A stretch of DNA of 64,000 nt from DASRHY01 sp035650275. GTDB lineage: Bacteria > Actinomycetota > Actinomycetes > Propionibacteriales > Kribbellaceae. The stretch spans positions 1 through 64,000 of the forward strand of contig DASRHY010000040.1 of assembly GCA_035650275.1 (NCBI GenBank). The letters are read 5' to 3'. Position numbers and translations under genes: made by a program. Shown here piece after piece: positions 24,270-32,745 of this stretch. Numbering within the stretch: the first letter of the stretch is position 1; each line of letters opens with the position of its first letter. The notes beneath the pieces were generated by a model. It made no database searches and was not told the origin of the DNA. It was given only the letters and a program-made list of their open reading frames with translations.

Positions 24270-24836
24270 TCAGTGGATGTTGTGGAGCAGGGCGGACTGG
24301 AGGTAGCCGAGCCAGTCGTACAGGTCGTAGGTGATCCGGCGCGGGTCGTCCTCGGACAGCTTCTCCCACACCTCGTAGTCGTCCTGCTCGACGCCGAGCC
24401 TGGTACCGAGTGCCAGCCGCAGGTCGTTGATCGCGCGCAGCCAGGCGAGCTGGTCGTCCGGCGAGATCTCGATGCCCTCGGCAACCGCCTCGCGGTCCTC
24501 GATCGCGTCCAGCACCAGCTTGGCGTCGCCGGCCTTGCCGTCCCGCAGCCCGCGTTCGGTGAACCGGCGGAACTCGGCCGCGGCGCTGTCGTCACCTGAG
24601 TACGCGTCCGGCAGCAGCCGCTGCAGCACCGCGTCCTCCGGTGGCGCTGTCGGCCCGTCGAAGCCTTCCAGGTCCTGCAGCCCCGCCAGCGGGTCGTCGC
24701 CCGGCGGCTGCGGGCGCGGCGGCATCCCGTCGTACAGCAGCTCGACCAGGTTGCGCAGCATCCCGGCCAGGATCTCGGCCTCGTGCGGCTGGAAGCTGAC
24801 GATCACGGCCTGCTTGCGGCGACGGAATCTCGTCAC
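24270..24836 (-). CDS. DUF2017 family protein
   Basis: The start is placed at GTG 24836, overlapping the clpS stop (GTGA), giving 188 residues; GTG 24857 would extend it by 7. The sequence matches actinobacterial DUF2017: VIVSFQPHEAEILAGMLRNLVELL at the N-terminus and DDQLAWLRAINDLRLALGTRLGV with WLGYLQSALLHNI at the C-terminus. It always neighbours clpS, hinting at a role with the ClpS/ClpCP adaptor pathway, but the function is unknown. It is followed by a 108-bp gap containing a CTCCGCGGAG palindrome. Confidence 0.9.
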   Translation of the reverse strand: MTRFRRRKQAVIVSFQPHEAEILAGMLRNLVELLYDGMPPRPQPPGDDPLAGLQDLEGFDGPTAPPEDAVLQRLLPDAYSGDDSAAAEFRRFTERGLRDGKAGDAKLVLDAIEDREAVAEGIEISPDDQLAWLRAINDLRLALGTRLGVEQDDYEVWEKLSEDDPRRITYDLYDWLGYLQSALLHNIH

Positions 24837-25120
24837 GACTTCTCGCAGGTCGCCCACAGGCCGTACGAGTGCATCGCCTCGACGTCCCGCTCCATCGCCT
24901 CACGGCTGCCGTTCGACACCGCGGACTTGCCGTCCTTGTGGACCTGCCACATCAGTTTCTCCGCCTTCGCCTTCGAGTAGCCGAAGTAGGTCTGGAAGAC
25001 GTAGGTGACGTAGTCCATCAGGTTCACCGGGTCGTTCCACACAATCGTGACCCACGGCAGCTCGGCCTCGACGGCCTCATCGGCCTCCGGGCTCTCCAGC
25101 TCACTCGGTGCGGTGGTCAC
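24833..25120 (-). CDS. clpS: ATP-dependent Clp protease adaptor ClpS
   Basis: 95 residues from GTG 25120 (GTG 25144 is an alternative). The ClpS core is present: PWVTIVWNDPVNLMDYVTYVFQTYFGYS with the NDPVN substrate-pocket edge, KLMWQVHKDGKSAV, and AMHSYGLWATCEK. It binds N-degron substrates and delivers them to ClpC/ClpP in the cytoplasm. It is translationally coupled to DUF2017 downstream and divergent from pncB, as in many actinobacteria. Confidence 0.95.
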   Translation of the reverse strand: MTTAPSELESPEADEAVEAELPWVTIVWNDPVNLMDYVTYVFQTYFGYSKAKAEKLMWQVHKDGKSAVSNGSREAMERDVEAMHSYGLWATCEKS

Positions 25121-25193
25121 CGCCCCATTCTCTCCACCACCCACGCCGACCTTGCAAGGCGGTGTCGCGTCGGCGGCGCAATAGGCTTCGCTC

Positions 25194-26537
25194 GTGGCAC
25201 AAAACGGGAGATCGACCGCGCTGCTGACCGACCACTACGAGCTGACCATGCTGCAGGCGAGCCTGGCCGACGGTACGGCGCGGCGGCGGTCCGTGTTCGA
25301 GCTGTTCGCGCGGCGGCTGCCGTCCGGCCGCCGGTACGGCGTGGTGGCGGGCGCGAACCGGGTACTGGAGGCGCTGGCCGCGTACCGGTTCGACGACGAC
25401 GTGATCGGGTTCCTCGCGGACAACGGCGTGGTGGACAAGGCGACCTGCGACTGGCTCGCGGACTACCGGTTCAGCGGGGACGTCTGGGGATACGCCGACG
25501 GCGAGATCTACTTCCCGGGCTCGCCGGTGCTGGTGGTCGAGTCCAGCTTCGCCGAGGCCGTCGTACTGGAGACCGTGCTGCTGTCGATCCTGAACCACGA
25601 CTCCGCGGTCGCCTCGGCCGCGTCCCGGATGACCTGGTGGGCCGGCGGCCGGCCGTGCATCGAGATGGGCTCGCGGCGCACGCACGAGGAGGCCGGGGTT
25701 GCGTCTGCGCTGGCCGCCTGTATCGCGGGGTTCGCGGCGACCTCCAACCTGGAGGCCGGCCGGCGCTACGGCGTACCTACCACCGGCACCGCCTCGCACG
25801 CCTTCACGCTGCTGCACGACACCGAGCGGGACGCGTTCAGCTCGCAGGTCGCCGCGCTCGGCAAGGGCACGACGCTGCTGATCGACACGTTCGACATCGA
25901 CGAGGCCGTGAAGATCGCGATCGACCTCACCGGACCCGAGCTCGGCGCGGTCCGGCTCGACTCGGGCGACCTGCCGTCGCTGGCCGGCCAGGTCCGCGAG
26001 CAGCTGGACGCGCTCGGCGCCACCAGGACCCGGATCATCGTGACCAGCGACCTGGACGAGTACCAGATCGCGGCGCTGGCGCCGGCACCGGTCGACGGGT
26101 ACGGCGTGGGTACCTCGCTGGTCACCGGCTCCGGGCACCCGACCTGCGGTTTCGTCTACAAGCTGGTCTCGCACGAGACCGGGTCCGGCGAGATGATCTC
26201 GGTCGCGAAGAAGAGCGCGGACAAGATCTCGATCGGCGGCCGGAAGTTCGCGCTGCGCCGCCGGGCCGCGAATGGCGTCGCCGAGGCCGAGCTGATCGGC
26301 GTCGGCGAGCCGCCGGCCGACGACGGGGACGACCGCGTACTGCTGCAGCAGCTGGTCTCCGCCGGCGAGATCGTCGGCGCGACGACGTGGCAGCGGGCCC
26401 GCGACCATCACCTCCGGGTGCGCGACGAGCTGCCGCGCAGCGCCAGCCAGCTCAGCCGGGGCGAGCCGGCCATCCCTACCGAGTACATCGGTGACCTGGT
26501 CGCCCACAACCCGTTCGCCCGCAGGGAGTCGCGATGA
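25194..26537 (+). CDS. pncB: Nicotinate phosphoribosyltransferase
   Basis: 447 residues from GTG 25194. Characteristic segments are LLTDHYELTMLQASL, FELFARRLPSGRRYGVV, the catalytic region MGSRRTHEEAG, GTASHAF (conserved His), and RLDSGDLPSLA. It transfers phosphoribose from PRPP to nicotinate in the Preiss-Handler NAD salvage pathway. The MarR gene begins within its stop codon (ATGA overlap), and pncA lies 1.4 kb downstream, so the salvage genes are nearly contiguous. Confidence 0.93.
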   Translation: MAQNGRSTALLTDHYELTMLQASLADGTARRRSVFELFARRLPSGRRYGVVAGANRVLEALAAYRFDDDVIGFLADNGVVDKATCDWLADYRFSGDVWGYADGEIYFPGSPVLVVESSFAEAVVLETVLLSILNHDSAVASAASRMTWWAGGRPCIEMGSRRTHEEAGVASALAACIAGFAATSNLEAGRRYGVPTTGTASHAFTLLHDTERDAFSSQVAALGKGTTLLIDTFDIDEAVKIAIDLTGPELGAVRLDSGDLPSLAGQVREQLDALGATRTRIIVTSDLDEYQIAALAPAPVDGYGVGTSLVTGSGHPTCGFVYKLVSHETGSGEMISVAKKSADKISIGGRKFALRRRAANGVAEAELIGVGEPPADDGDDRVLLQQLVSAGEIVGATTWQRARDHHLRVRDELPRSASQLSRGEPAIPTEYIGDLVAHNPFARRESR

Positions 26538-27013
26538 GCGCCGACAAGGCCCCGGAACGCAAGTGGTCGCCGGACGCGCCGGCCAGCGCCGTCGACATCC
26601 TGATCGCGCTCAAGTTCGCCGAGCGCGCCTCCCGCAAGGCGATCGGCGCCGAGCTGACCGGCAGCGGCGTGCACATCGGCCAGGAGGTGGTGCTGCAGAA
26701 GCTGCTGTACCACGGCTCGCTGCCGGTCGCCCAGCTCGCGAAGGTGCTCGACGTCGAGGTGCCGACCGCGACCCGGACCACGCAGCGGATGGAGGCGGCC
26801 GGCCTGGTCCGCCGGATCCGCGGCGGCGCCGGCACCGACGCCCGGCTGGTCAGCATCGAGCTCACCGACAAAGGCATCGCGGTCGCCAGGCAGGTCCAGG
26901 TGTTACACACCAAGGCCGGCCGCCGGGCGCTGCGTGGCATCGACGCCGAGCAGCGCAAGCTGCTTCGTAACCTGCTCTGGACCATCACCACCAACCTCGA
27001 CGACCTGGACTGA
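26534..27013 (+). CDS. MarR family transcriptional regulator
   Basis: 159 residues with a MarR-type winged helix (about 55-120): LLYHGSLPVAQLAKVLDVEVPTATRTTQRMEAAGLVRRIR, then DARLVSIELTDKG. It overlaps pncB by 4 bp, so it is produced together with it and may respond to NAD precursors or control an adjacent gene. A strong inverted repeat sits 57 bp after its stop in front of the SDR gene and is a possible target. Effector unknown. Confidence 0.9.
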   Translation: MSADKAPERKWSPDAPASAVDILIALKFAERASRKAIGAELTGSGVHIGQEVVLQKLLYHGSLPVAQLAKVLDVEVPTATRTTQRMEAAGLVRRIRGGAGTDARLVSIELTDKGIAVARQVQVLHTKAGRRALRGIDAEQRKLLRNLLWTITTNLDDLD

Positions 27014-27069
27014 TCGACCGTCCTGCCACCCACCGCGTCTGAAGGCGCAGGGGCTGTTGCGCTGATCTA

Positions 27070-27104
27070 GTTAGTCGGCTAGGTTCTTTGATTAGCCGAC
27101 TAAC
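27070..27104. promoter_or_regulatory. Operator-like 12-bp inverted repeat upstream of the SDR gene
   Basis: GTTAGTCGGCTA (27070-27081) and TAGCCGACTAAC (27093-27104) are perfectly complementary across an 11-bp spacer. Each arm is itself a partial palindrome (TAG-n-CG-n-CTA), so two dimers could bind. It ends 16 bp before the SDR start, where it would overlap the core promoter. The MarR-family gene immediately upstream is the nearest candidate binder. A short mRNA hairpin is the alternative reading. Confidence 0.65.
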
Positions 27105-27119
27105 CAAGGGGTGCACGAG

Positions 27120-27899
27120 ATGGATATGGGACTGAAGGACGCACGCGTGCTGGTGACCGGCGGGACCGGGAGCATCGGCAGGACGACGGCGCTCACGTTC
27201 GCCGCCGAGGGAGCCCGGGTGGCGATCACGTACCGCGGCCGCGAGGACGTGGCGAAGGCTGTCGCGGACGAGATCGCCGACGCGGGCGGCGAGGCGTACG
27301 TCGTACCGATGGACCTGAACGAGCCCTGGTCGGTCGAGGGCGCGGTGGCAGACACCGTCGAGCGGTGGGGCGGCCTCGACGTCCTGGTCGCGAACGCCGT
27401 GAACTGGGGCATGGCGGCCGAGGACTTCGAGGATCGGCCGGACCGGATCGAGGACACCGAGGGCTGGCTTCCGGTGATCGAGGGGAACCTGCACGGCAAC
27501 GTCCGGCTGGTCCGGGCGGCCGCGCCGGCGCTCCGGCGGTCCGGGAACGGTCGCGTGGTGCTGCTCTCGAGCGATATCGCCGACCGCGGGATGCTCGGTG
27601 GCTGGGCGTACGGCTCGGCCAAGGCCGGGCTGCACGGCCTCGCGGTCAACCTGGCGCCCGACCTCGGCCGGGACGGTGTGCTGGTCAACGTGGTGATGCC
27701 GGGCATCACCACCAACGACGGCCACCACCAGGTGATCCCGGACGAGGTGCTGCCGCTGATCGCCGACAAGTACCCGGCCAAGCGGCTGGCCACGGTGCAG
27801 GACGTCGCCGCGACGATCGCGTTCCTGTGCTCGCCGCGCAACGGCGCGGTCACGGGTGAGATCGTCCGGGTCACCGGCGGGTCGCCGAGCGCGGGCTGA
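27120..27899 (+). CDS. Short-chain dehydrogenase/reductase
   Basis: The start ATG 27120 has AAGGGG about 8 nt upstream; it gives 259 residues. The nucleotide-binding motif TGGTGSIG (about 13-20), the NAxxG-like region VLVANAVNWG, and the active-site serine, tyrosine and lysine (LLSSDIADRG...YGSAKAG) fit the classical SDR family. It is an NAD(P)-dependent oxidoreductase; substrate unknown. It is probably controlled through the inverted repeat directly upstream. Confidence 0.9.
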   Translation: MDMGLKDARVLVTGGTGSIGRTTALTFAAEGARVAITYRGREDVAKAVADEIADAGGEAYVVPMDLNEPWSVEGAVADTVERWGGLDVLVANAVNWGMAAEDFEDRPDRIEDTEGWLPVIEGNLHGNVRLVRAAAPALRRSGNGRVVLLSSDIADRGMLGGWAYGSAKAGLHGLAVNLAPDLGRDGVLVNVVMPGITTNDGHHQVIPDEVLPLIADKYPAKRLATVQDVAATIAFLCSPRNGAVTGEIVRVTGGSPSAG

Positions 27900-27966
27900 C
27901 CACCCGGAGGCGCCCGGCGCAGTACCGTGACTCCTGGACGGAGCACTCCGCGAAGGAGGTCACGGG

Positions 27967-28542
27967 ATGAGCCGGGCGCTGATCGTCGTCGACGTGCAGA
28001 ACGACTTCTGCGAGGGCGGCAGCCTCGCGGTCGCCGGCGGCGCGGACGTCGCCTTCCGGATCGGCGAGCTGCTGCACCGGTGGCAGGAGGCCGAGCCCGA
28101 CGAGCGCACCTACGCGCATGTCGTCGCGACCCGGGACCACCACATCGACCCGGGCGACCACTTCTCCGACGCCCCGGACTTCGACTACTCCTGGCCGCGG
28201 CACTGTGTCGTCGGCACCGACGGGGTCAGCCTGCACCCGAACCTCGACCCGCAGCCGTTCGACGCGATCTTCGACAAGGGCGAGTACGGCGCGGCGTACT
28301 CGGGCTTCGAGGGCAAGACGCACGACGGGACCGGGCTCGCGGACTGGCTGCGCGCGCACGACGTGAACAGCGTGGACGTGTGCGGGATCGCCACCGACTA
28401 CTGCGTCCGGGCTACCGCGCTGGACGCCGTCCGGGCCGGGTTCAGCACGAGGCTGCTGTCCGACCTGACCGTCGGGGTCGCACCCGAGACCACCGAACGC
28501 ACGCTCGCCGAGCTGGCCGGCGCCGGGATCCGTGTCGGCTGA
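27967..28542 (+). CDS. pncA: Nicotinamidase/pyrazinamidase
   Basis: 191 residues, nearly collinear with mycobacterial PncA. The catalytic triad is Asp9 in VVDVQNDFCEGGSL, Lys in FDKGEYG, and the nucleophilic Cys in GIATDYCVRAT. The metal-binding cluster is in TRDHHIDPGDHF and SWPRHC. It deamidates nicotinamide to nicotinate, feeding PncB. Ribosome site AAGGAGG-like upstream (GCGAAGGAGGTC). It shares the region with pncB. Confidence 0.95.
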   Translation: MSRALIVVDVQNDFCEGGSLAVAGGADVAFRIGELLHRWQEAEPDERTYAHVVATRDHHIDPGDHFSDAPDFDYSWPRHCVVGTDGVSLHPNLDPQPFDAIFDKGEYGAAYSGFEGKTHDGTGLADWLRAHDVNSVDVCGIATDYCVRATALDAVRAGFSTRLLSDLTVGVAPETTERTLAELAGAGIRVG

Positions 28543-28618
28543 GGTTTCTCGGTTTTCTTCGTCTTTCTTCGTCACAGCATGGCGATGTACCGCCGCAGTG
28601 AGCCATTGAGCGGCCAGG

Positions 28619-29386
28619 ATGGCGGGCATGCGCTTGCAGCCCGTCCGCCTGGGGAGCCTGATCGTGTCGGCCGTACTCGCGGCCGGCGTACTGGGGCAGG
28701 TGTCATCCCCCAGCCCGGCGCGGCAGCCGGCAGCACAGCGGCCGGCCGACCAGCCGACCGCGGGCCGGGTCGCGCCGCGACCGAAGCCCAAGGCAACGAC
28801 CTCACCCAGCCGCAAAACCCGCATGTCGACCCAGCAGACCCGGCACGGGTCGAAGAAGGTGCTCTACCTGACCTTCGACGACGGGCCGCAGCACATCTGG
28901 ACCCAAAAGGTGCTCGCGGTGCTGGCCAAGCACCATGCCAGGGCCACGTTCTTCGCCCTCGGTAAGCAGGTCGCCGATTTCCCCGACCTGCTGCCGAAAG
29001 TGCGGGCCGCGGGACACGCGGTCGGCAACCACACGTTCGACCACAAGAAGCTGACCGAGCTGCCGCTGGCGGAGGTGCGCTGGCAGCTGCGGCACGGGCC
29101 GCCGTCACGGTGCTTCCGGCCGCCGTTCCGGGAGACCAACGCGCAGATCGCTGCGATCGCCGCGTCGTACGGGATGCGGCAGATCCTGTGGACCGCGGAC
29201 ACGCTGGACTGGAAGGAGCCCGGCGCGGAGAAGATCGAGTCGGCGATCATGAAAGGCGCGGCGCCGGGTGCGGTGATCCTGCTGCACGATGGCGGCGGCG
29301 ACAGGTCACAGACAGTCCGGGCGCTCGACCGCGCCCTGACCCGGCTGCGCGCGAAGGGCTACGAGTTCCGCTCGCTGGACTGCTAA
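28619..29386 (+). CDS. Secreted polysaccharide deacetylase (NodB domain)
   Basis: 255 residues; ATG 28628 is an equally plausible start. A signal peptide (LGSLIVSAVLAAGVLG) and a Pro/Ala/Lys/Arg-rich linker precede a NodB deacetylase domain. Motif 1 is YLTFDDGPQ (catalytic Asp and metal Asp), and motif 2 is NHTFDH (metal His residues). FRPPFRETN and ILLHDGG supply motifs 3 and 5. It removes N-acetyl or O-acetyl groups from cell-wall polysaccharide or peptidoglycan outside the cell. Its stop codon overlaps that of hmgA on the other strand. Confidence 0.9.
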   Translation: MAGMRLQPVRLGSLIVSAVLAAGVLGQVSSPSPARQPAAQRPADQPTAGRVAPRPKPKATTSPSRKTRMSTQQTRHGSKKVLYLTFDDGPQHIWTQKVLAVLAKHHARATFFALGKQVADFPDLLPKVRAAGHAVGNHTFDHKKLTELPLAEVRWQLRHGPPSRCFRPPFRETNAQIAAIAASYGMRQILWTADTLDWKEPGAEKIESAIMKGAAPGAVILLHDGGGDRSQTVRALDRALTRLRAKGYEFRSLDC

Positions 29387-30618
29387 CCGATCGAGTACCG
29401 GCCCGGGTCGTCGGTGCTGTCCGGGCCGCGGCCCGCCCAGGTCCACGCGTACACGCCGTCGTCGACCGCCTGGCCGCCCTCGCCGAGCTCCAGCGGACGG
29501 AAGGTGTCGACCATCACCGCGAGCTCCTCGAAGCGTTCCGCGCCGAGCGACGCCTCGATCGCGGACGGCTGCGGACCGTGCGCGTACCCGCCCGGGTGCA
29601 GCGAGACCGAGCCGAGCCCGATCCCGGAACCCTTGCGCGCCTCGTAGTCGCCGCCGCAGTAGAACATCACCTCGTCGGAGTCGACGTTGGAGTGGTAGTA
29701 CGGCACCGGCACCGACAGCGGGTGGTAGTCCACCTTGCGAGGGACGAAGTTGCAGACCACGAAGTTGTAGCCCTCGAACACCTGGTGCACCGGCGGCGGC
29801 TGGTGGATCCGCCCGGTGATCGGCTCGAAGTCCGCCACGTTGAACGTGTACGCGTACAGGCAGCCGTCCCAGCCGACCACGTCGAACGGGTGCGTGGCGT
29901 AGGTCATCCGGCTGCCCACGATGCCGCCCGGCCCGTTGCCGCGGTGCTTCACCAGCACCTCCACGTCGTTGCCCTCCACAACGAACGGCTCGGCCGGTGC
30001 GTGCAGATCGCGCTCGCAGTACGGCGCGTGCTCGAGGAACTGGCCGTACCGGCTGAGGTACCGCTTCGGTGGCGCGATGTGGCTGTTCGCCTCGATGCAG
30101 TACGCGCCCACGCCGTCCGGTCCGGGCAGCCAGCGGTGCGTGGTCGCGCGGGGCAGGATCACGTAGTCGCCCTGCCGGGCCTGGAGCACGCCGAACACGG
30201 TCTCGACGGTGGCCGACCCCTTCTCGATGTACACGCACTCGTCGCCGGTCGCGTTCCGGTAGTACGGCGAGACCTCGTCCGCGACGACGTAGGAGATCCG
30301 GACGTCAGCGTTGCCGAGCACCAGCCGGCGGTTCTGCACGACGTCGTTGCCGGCGCCGGGGCCCTCGCCCTTGAACAGGTCGTGCAGCTTGAGGTGCCGG
30401 GGCGTGATCGGGTGGTTCGCCATCGTCGTCAGGTCGGGCAGCTCCCAGACCCGGGATCCGACGATCGCGGACGGCACGCCGCGGTGGTAGAGCAGCGAGG
30501 AGTCGGACGAGAAGCCCTCCTCCCCCATCAGCTCCTCGTAGAACAGGCTGCCGTCGGGCTGCCGGAACTGGGTGTGCCGCTTCGGCGGCACCTGGCCGAT
30601 CTGACGGTAGAAGCTCAT
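29383..30618 (-). CDS. hmgA: Homogentisate 1,2-dioxygenase
   Basis: The start is ATG 30618 (411 residues); the much longer upstream extension is antisense to the neighbouring gene. Iron ligands are expected in YHSNVDSDEVMFYC (His, Glu) and HPGGYAHGPQP (His). The cupin barrel shows YRNATGDECVYIEKG and GDYVILPRATTHRW. It cleaves the homogentisate ring to 4-maleylacetoacetate. Divergent to the unknown gene and fahA, together forming the lower homogentisate pathway. An inverted repeat CGGAC-N6-GTCCG lies in the divergent gap. Confidence 0.93.
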   Translation of the reverse strand: MSFYRQIGQVPPKRHTQFRQPDGSLFYEELMGEEGFSSDSSLLYHRGVPSAIVGSRVWELPDLTTMANHPITPRHLKLHDLFKGEGPGAGNDVVQNRRLVLGNADVRISYVVADEVSPYYRNATGDECVYIEKGSATVETVFGVLQARQGDYVILPRATTHRWLPGPDGVGAYCIEANSHIAPPKRYLSRYGQFLEHAPYCERDLHAPAEPFVVEGNDVEVLVKHRGNGPGGIVGSRMTYATHPFDVVGWDGCLYAYTFNVADFEPITGRIHQPPPVHQVFEGYNFVVCNFVPRKVDYHPLSVPVPYYHSNVDSDEVMFYCGGDYEARKGSGIGLGSVSLHPGGYAHGPQPSAIEASLGAERFEELAVMVDTFRPLELGEGGQAVDDGVYAWTWAGRGPDSTDDPGRYSIG

Positions 30619-30631
30619 GCTGATCCTTGTA

Positions 30632-30654
30632 CGTTTATCGGACGTCAGTGTCCG
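30632..30654. promoter_or_regulatory. Motif in the hmgA promoter gap
   Basis: CGTTTATCGGAC (30632-30643) runs into the inverted repeat CGGAC-GTCAGT-GTCCG (30639-30654), 14 bp upstream of the hmgA start. The same 12 bases occur once more at 40263-40274 near hppD. This may be an operator for both tyrosine-catabolism blocks or a shared promoter element; assigned on sequence only. Confidence 0.4.
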
Positions 30655-30685
30655 CTCACCGAAAGCATCCGCTAGGCTCACGGGC

Positions 30686-31540
30686 ATGTCAACAGCCACC
30701 GGCCTGCTGTTCAGCAGGCTTGTCGACGACGCGTCGATGTTCCCGCCCGGCGACCTCCCGCTCAGTGACGCGGTACCTGCGCACCGCGACCACCGGCAGG
30801 CGCCGTACGCCGACCTGGTCGGCGCCTTCGTCTGCACCGACCGCCAGCTCGCCGACGTCGCCCGGAGGGCGCGCGAGACCGGCACGGGGCCGGTCGGGGT
30901 GTCGGTCGTGGTGACCGGTGGAGCCGGTGGGATCGAGCCGGTGGTCAAGTACGGCGACCGCTCCGACGACGTCGAGGTGGCCGGTGTCGAGATCCGGTTG
31001 CGGGACGAGGACGACCTGTCCCGCAACGCGCTCCGGGTGGTCCGGATGTGCGACTCCTGCATGGACTCCGAGAGCGCGTTCGTCGAGATCGGCATGGAGG
31101 GCGGCTGGGAACGCGCGCTGGACGTCATCGCGGACGCCGGGTACGCCGCGAAGCTGCGCACCGGCGGGCTGGAAGCCGACCTGTTCCCCGGCGCCGCGCA
31201 AGTCGCCGAGTTCATCGAGGCCTGCCTGGACCGCGAGGTGCAGTTCAAGTGCACCGCTGGGCTGCACAACGCGGTCCGGCACACCGCGCCGGACACCGGT
31301 TTCGAGCACCACGGCTTCCTGAACGTGCTGCTCGCCACCCGCGCCTCGCTCGACGGAGCCCCGGCTGACGAGGTCGCCGCCGTGCTGGAGAACCGCGACG
31401 GCGCTGACCTCGCCCGGCAGGCCGCGGCGCTGGACGAACCGCAGGCCAAGGGAGTCCGGCGCTGGTTCACCTCGTTCGGCTCGTGCAGCATCAGCGAGCC
31501 GGTGGAGGACCTGACCGGCCTGGGGCTGGTGGAGCTGTGA
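30686..31540 (+). CDS. Uncharacterised conserved protein of the homogentisate cluster
   Basis: 284 residues from ATG 30686. No enzymatic family is recognised with certainty. Regularly spaced strands and the blocks KLRTGG and FKCTAGLHNAVRH suggest a TIM-barrel-like fold, and KxRTGG/FKxTAGLHH patterns recur in uncharacterised actinobacterial proteins. MCDSC adds two cysteines. The stop overlaps the fahA start (GTGA), so the two are made together, opposite hmgA. Because no maleylacetoacetate isomerase gene is visible in the window, this protein is a candidate for that step or for an accessory role; this is inference. Confidence 0.75.
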   Translation: MSTATGLLFSRLVDDASMFPPGDLPLSDAVPAHRDHRQAPYADLVGAFVCTDRQLADVARRARETGTGPVGVSVVVTGGAGGIEPVVKYGDRSDDVEVAGVEIRLRDEDDLSRNALRVVRMCDSCMDSESAFVEIGMEGGWERALDVIADAGYAAKLRTGGLEADLFPGAAQVAEFIEACLDREVQFKCTAGLHNAVRHTAPDTGFEHHGFLNVLLATRASLDGAPADEVAAVLENRDGADLARQAAALDEPQAKGVRRWFTSFGSCSISEPVEDLTGLGLVEL

Positions 31541-32745
31541 GCTGGATCGACGTACCCGAGGGTGCCGCCTTCGGGACCGACACGCTGCCGCTGGGGGTGT
31601 TCCGGTACGGCGACCAGCAGCCGCGGGTCGGCGCCGCAGTCGGCGACCGGGTGATCGACCTGGCGCCGGTCGCCTCGACACTGCGGCCAGAGCTCGCGCC
31701 GCACTTCGACCAGCCCGCACTGAACTCATTCCTGGCACTCGGCCGGCCGGCCTGGCAGTCGACCCGCACGTGGCTGCTCGGCCTGGTCGGCGACCCCGCC
31801 GCGCGGGAGACCGTGGAGCCGCACCTGCTGCCGCTGTCCGCGGTGAGCATGCTGCTGCCTTTCGAGGTCGCGGACTACGTCGACTTCTACGCCTCCGAGC
31901 ACCACGCGACCAACCTCGGCCGGCTGTTCCGGCCGGACTCCGAGCCGCTGCTGCCGAACTGGAGGCATCTTCCGGTCGGGTATCACGGCCGGGCCGGCAC
32001 CGTCGTGGTGAGCGGCACCGAGATCGTCCGCCCGTCCGGCCAGCGGAAGCCGCCGAGCGAGCCCGCACCGGTGTTCGGCCCGTCGCAGCGACTGGACATC
32101 GAGGTCGAGCTGGGCTTCGTGGTCGGCGCGCCGTCAGCCCTCGGCCGGCGGGTCCCGGTCGGGGACTTCGCCGAGCACGTGTACGGCGTGGTGCTGGTGA
32201 ACGACTGGTCCGCGCGGGACCTGCAGGCGTGGGAGTACGTGCCACTCGGACCGTTCCTGGGCAAGTCGTTCGCCACCTCGATCTCGCCCTGGGTGGTGCC
32301 GCTGGACGCGTTGCAGGCGAGCGTCGTACCGCTGGGTGCACAGGATCCGCCGGTGCTGCCGTACCTGTCCGGCGAGGACCTGACCGGATACGACCTCACC
32401 TTCGAGGTGCGCTGGAACGGTGAGCTGGTCAGCCGGCCGCCGTATGCGCCGATGTACTGGTCGCCGGCGCAGATGCTGGCGCACCTGACCGTGAACGGCG
32501 CGTCGGCACGCACCGGCGACCTGTTCGCGTCCGGCACCGTCAGCGGCCCGGACCCGGACCAGCGCGGCTCATTCATCGAGCTCACCTGGGGCGGCAAGGA
32601 GCCGGTCACCGTCGGCGGCGCGCAGCGCACCTTCCTCGAGGACGGCGACGAGGTCACCATCACGGGCTGGGCGAACCGGCCGGACGGCACCCGGATCGGC
32701 CTCGGCGAGGTCACTGGACGGATCGCTCCGGGGTCGCGCGGTTGA
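31537..32745 (+). CDS. fahA: Fumarylacetoacetase
   Basis: 402 residues from GTG 31537, coupled to the preceding gene. An N-terminal SH3-like domain precedes the FAH domain with YVDFYASEHHATNLGRLFRP (metal ligand and catalytic His) and DIEVELGFVVG (metal Glu residues). NDWSARDLQAWEYVPLGPFLGKSF (Asp ligand, Lys) and the C-terminal FIELTWGGKEP complete the pattern. It hydrolyses fumarylacetoacetate to fumarate and acetoacetate, the last step of tyrosine degradation. Its 3' end overlaps the XRE gene by 35 bp. Confidence 0.95.
   Translation: MSWIDVPEGAAFGTDTLPLGVFRYGDQQPRVGAAVGDRVIDLAPVASTLRPELAPHFDQPALNSFLALGRPAWQSTRTWLLGLVGDPAARETVEPHLLPLSAVSMLLPFEVADYVDFYASEHHATNLGRLFRPDSEPLLPNWRHLPVGYHGRAGTVVVSGTEIVRPSGQRKPPSEPAPVFGPSQRLDIEVELGFVVGAPSALGRRVPVGDFAEHVYGVVLVNDWSARDLQAWEYVPLGPFLGKSFATSISPWVVPLDALQASVVPLGAQDPPVLPYLSGEDLTGYDLTFEVRWNGELVSRPPYAPMYWSPAQMLAHLTVNGASARTGDLFASGTVSGPDPDQRGSFIELTWGGKEPVTVGGAQRTFLEDGDEVTITGWANRPDGTRIGLGEVTGRIAPGSRG

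Noticed and set aside
29383..31704. A 773-residue frame reading from hmgA through the opposite gene
   Set aside because: Only the part from ATG 30618 matches homogentisate dioxygenase; the rest is antisense to the unknown gene and has no homology or start signal.
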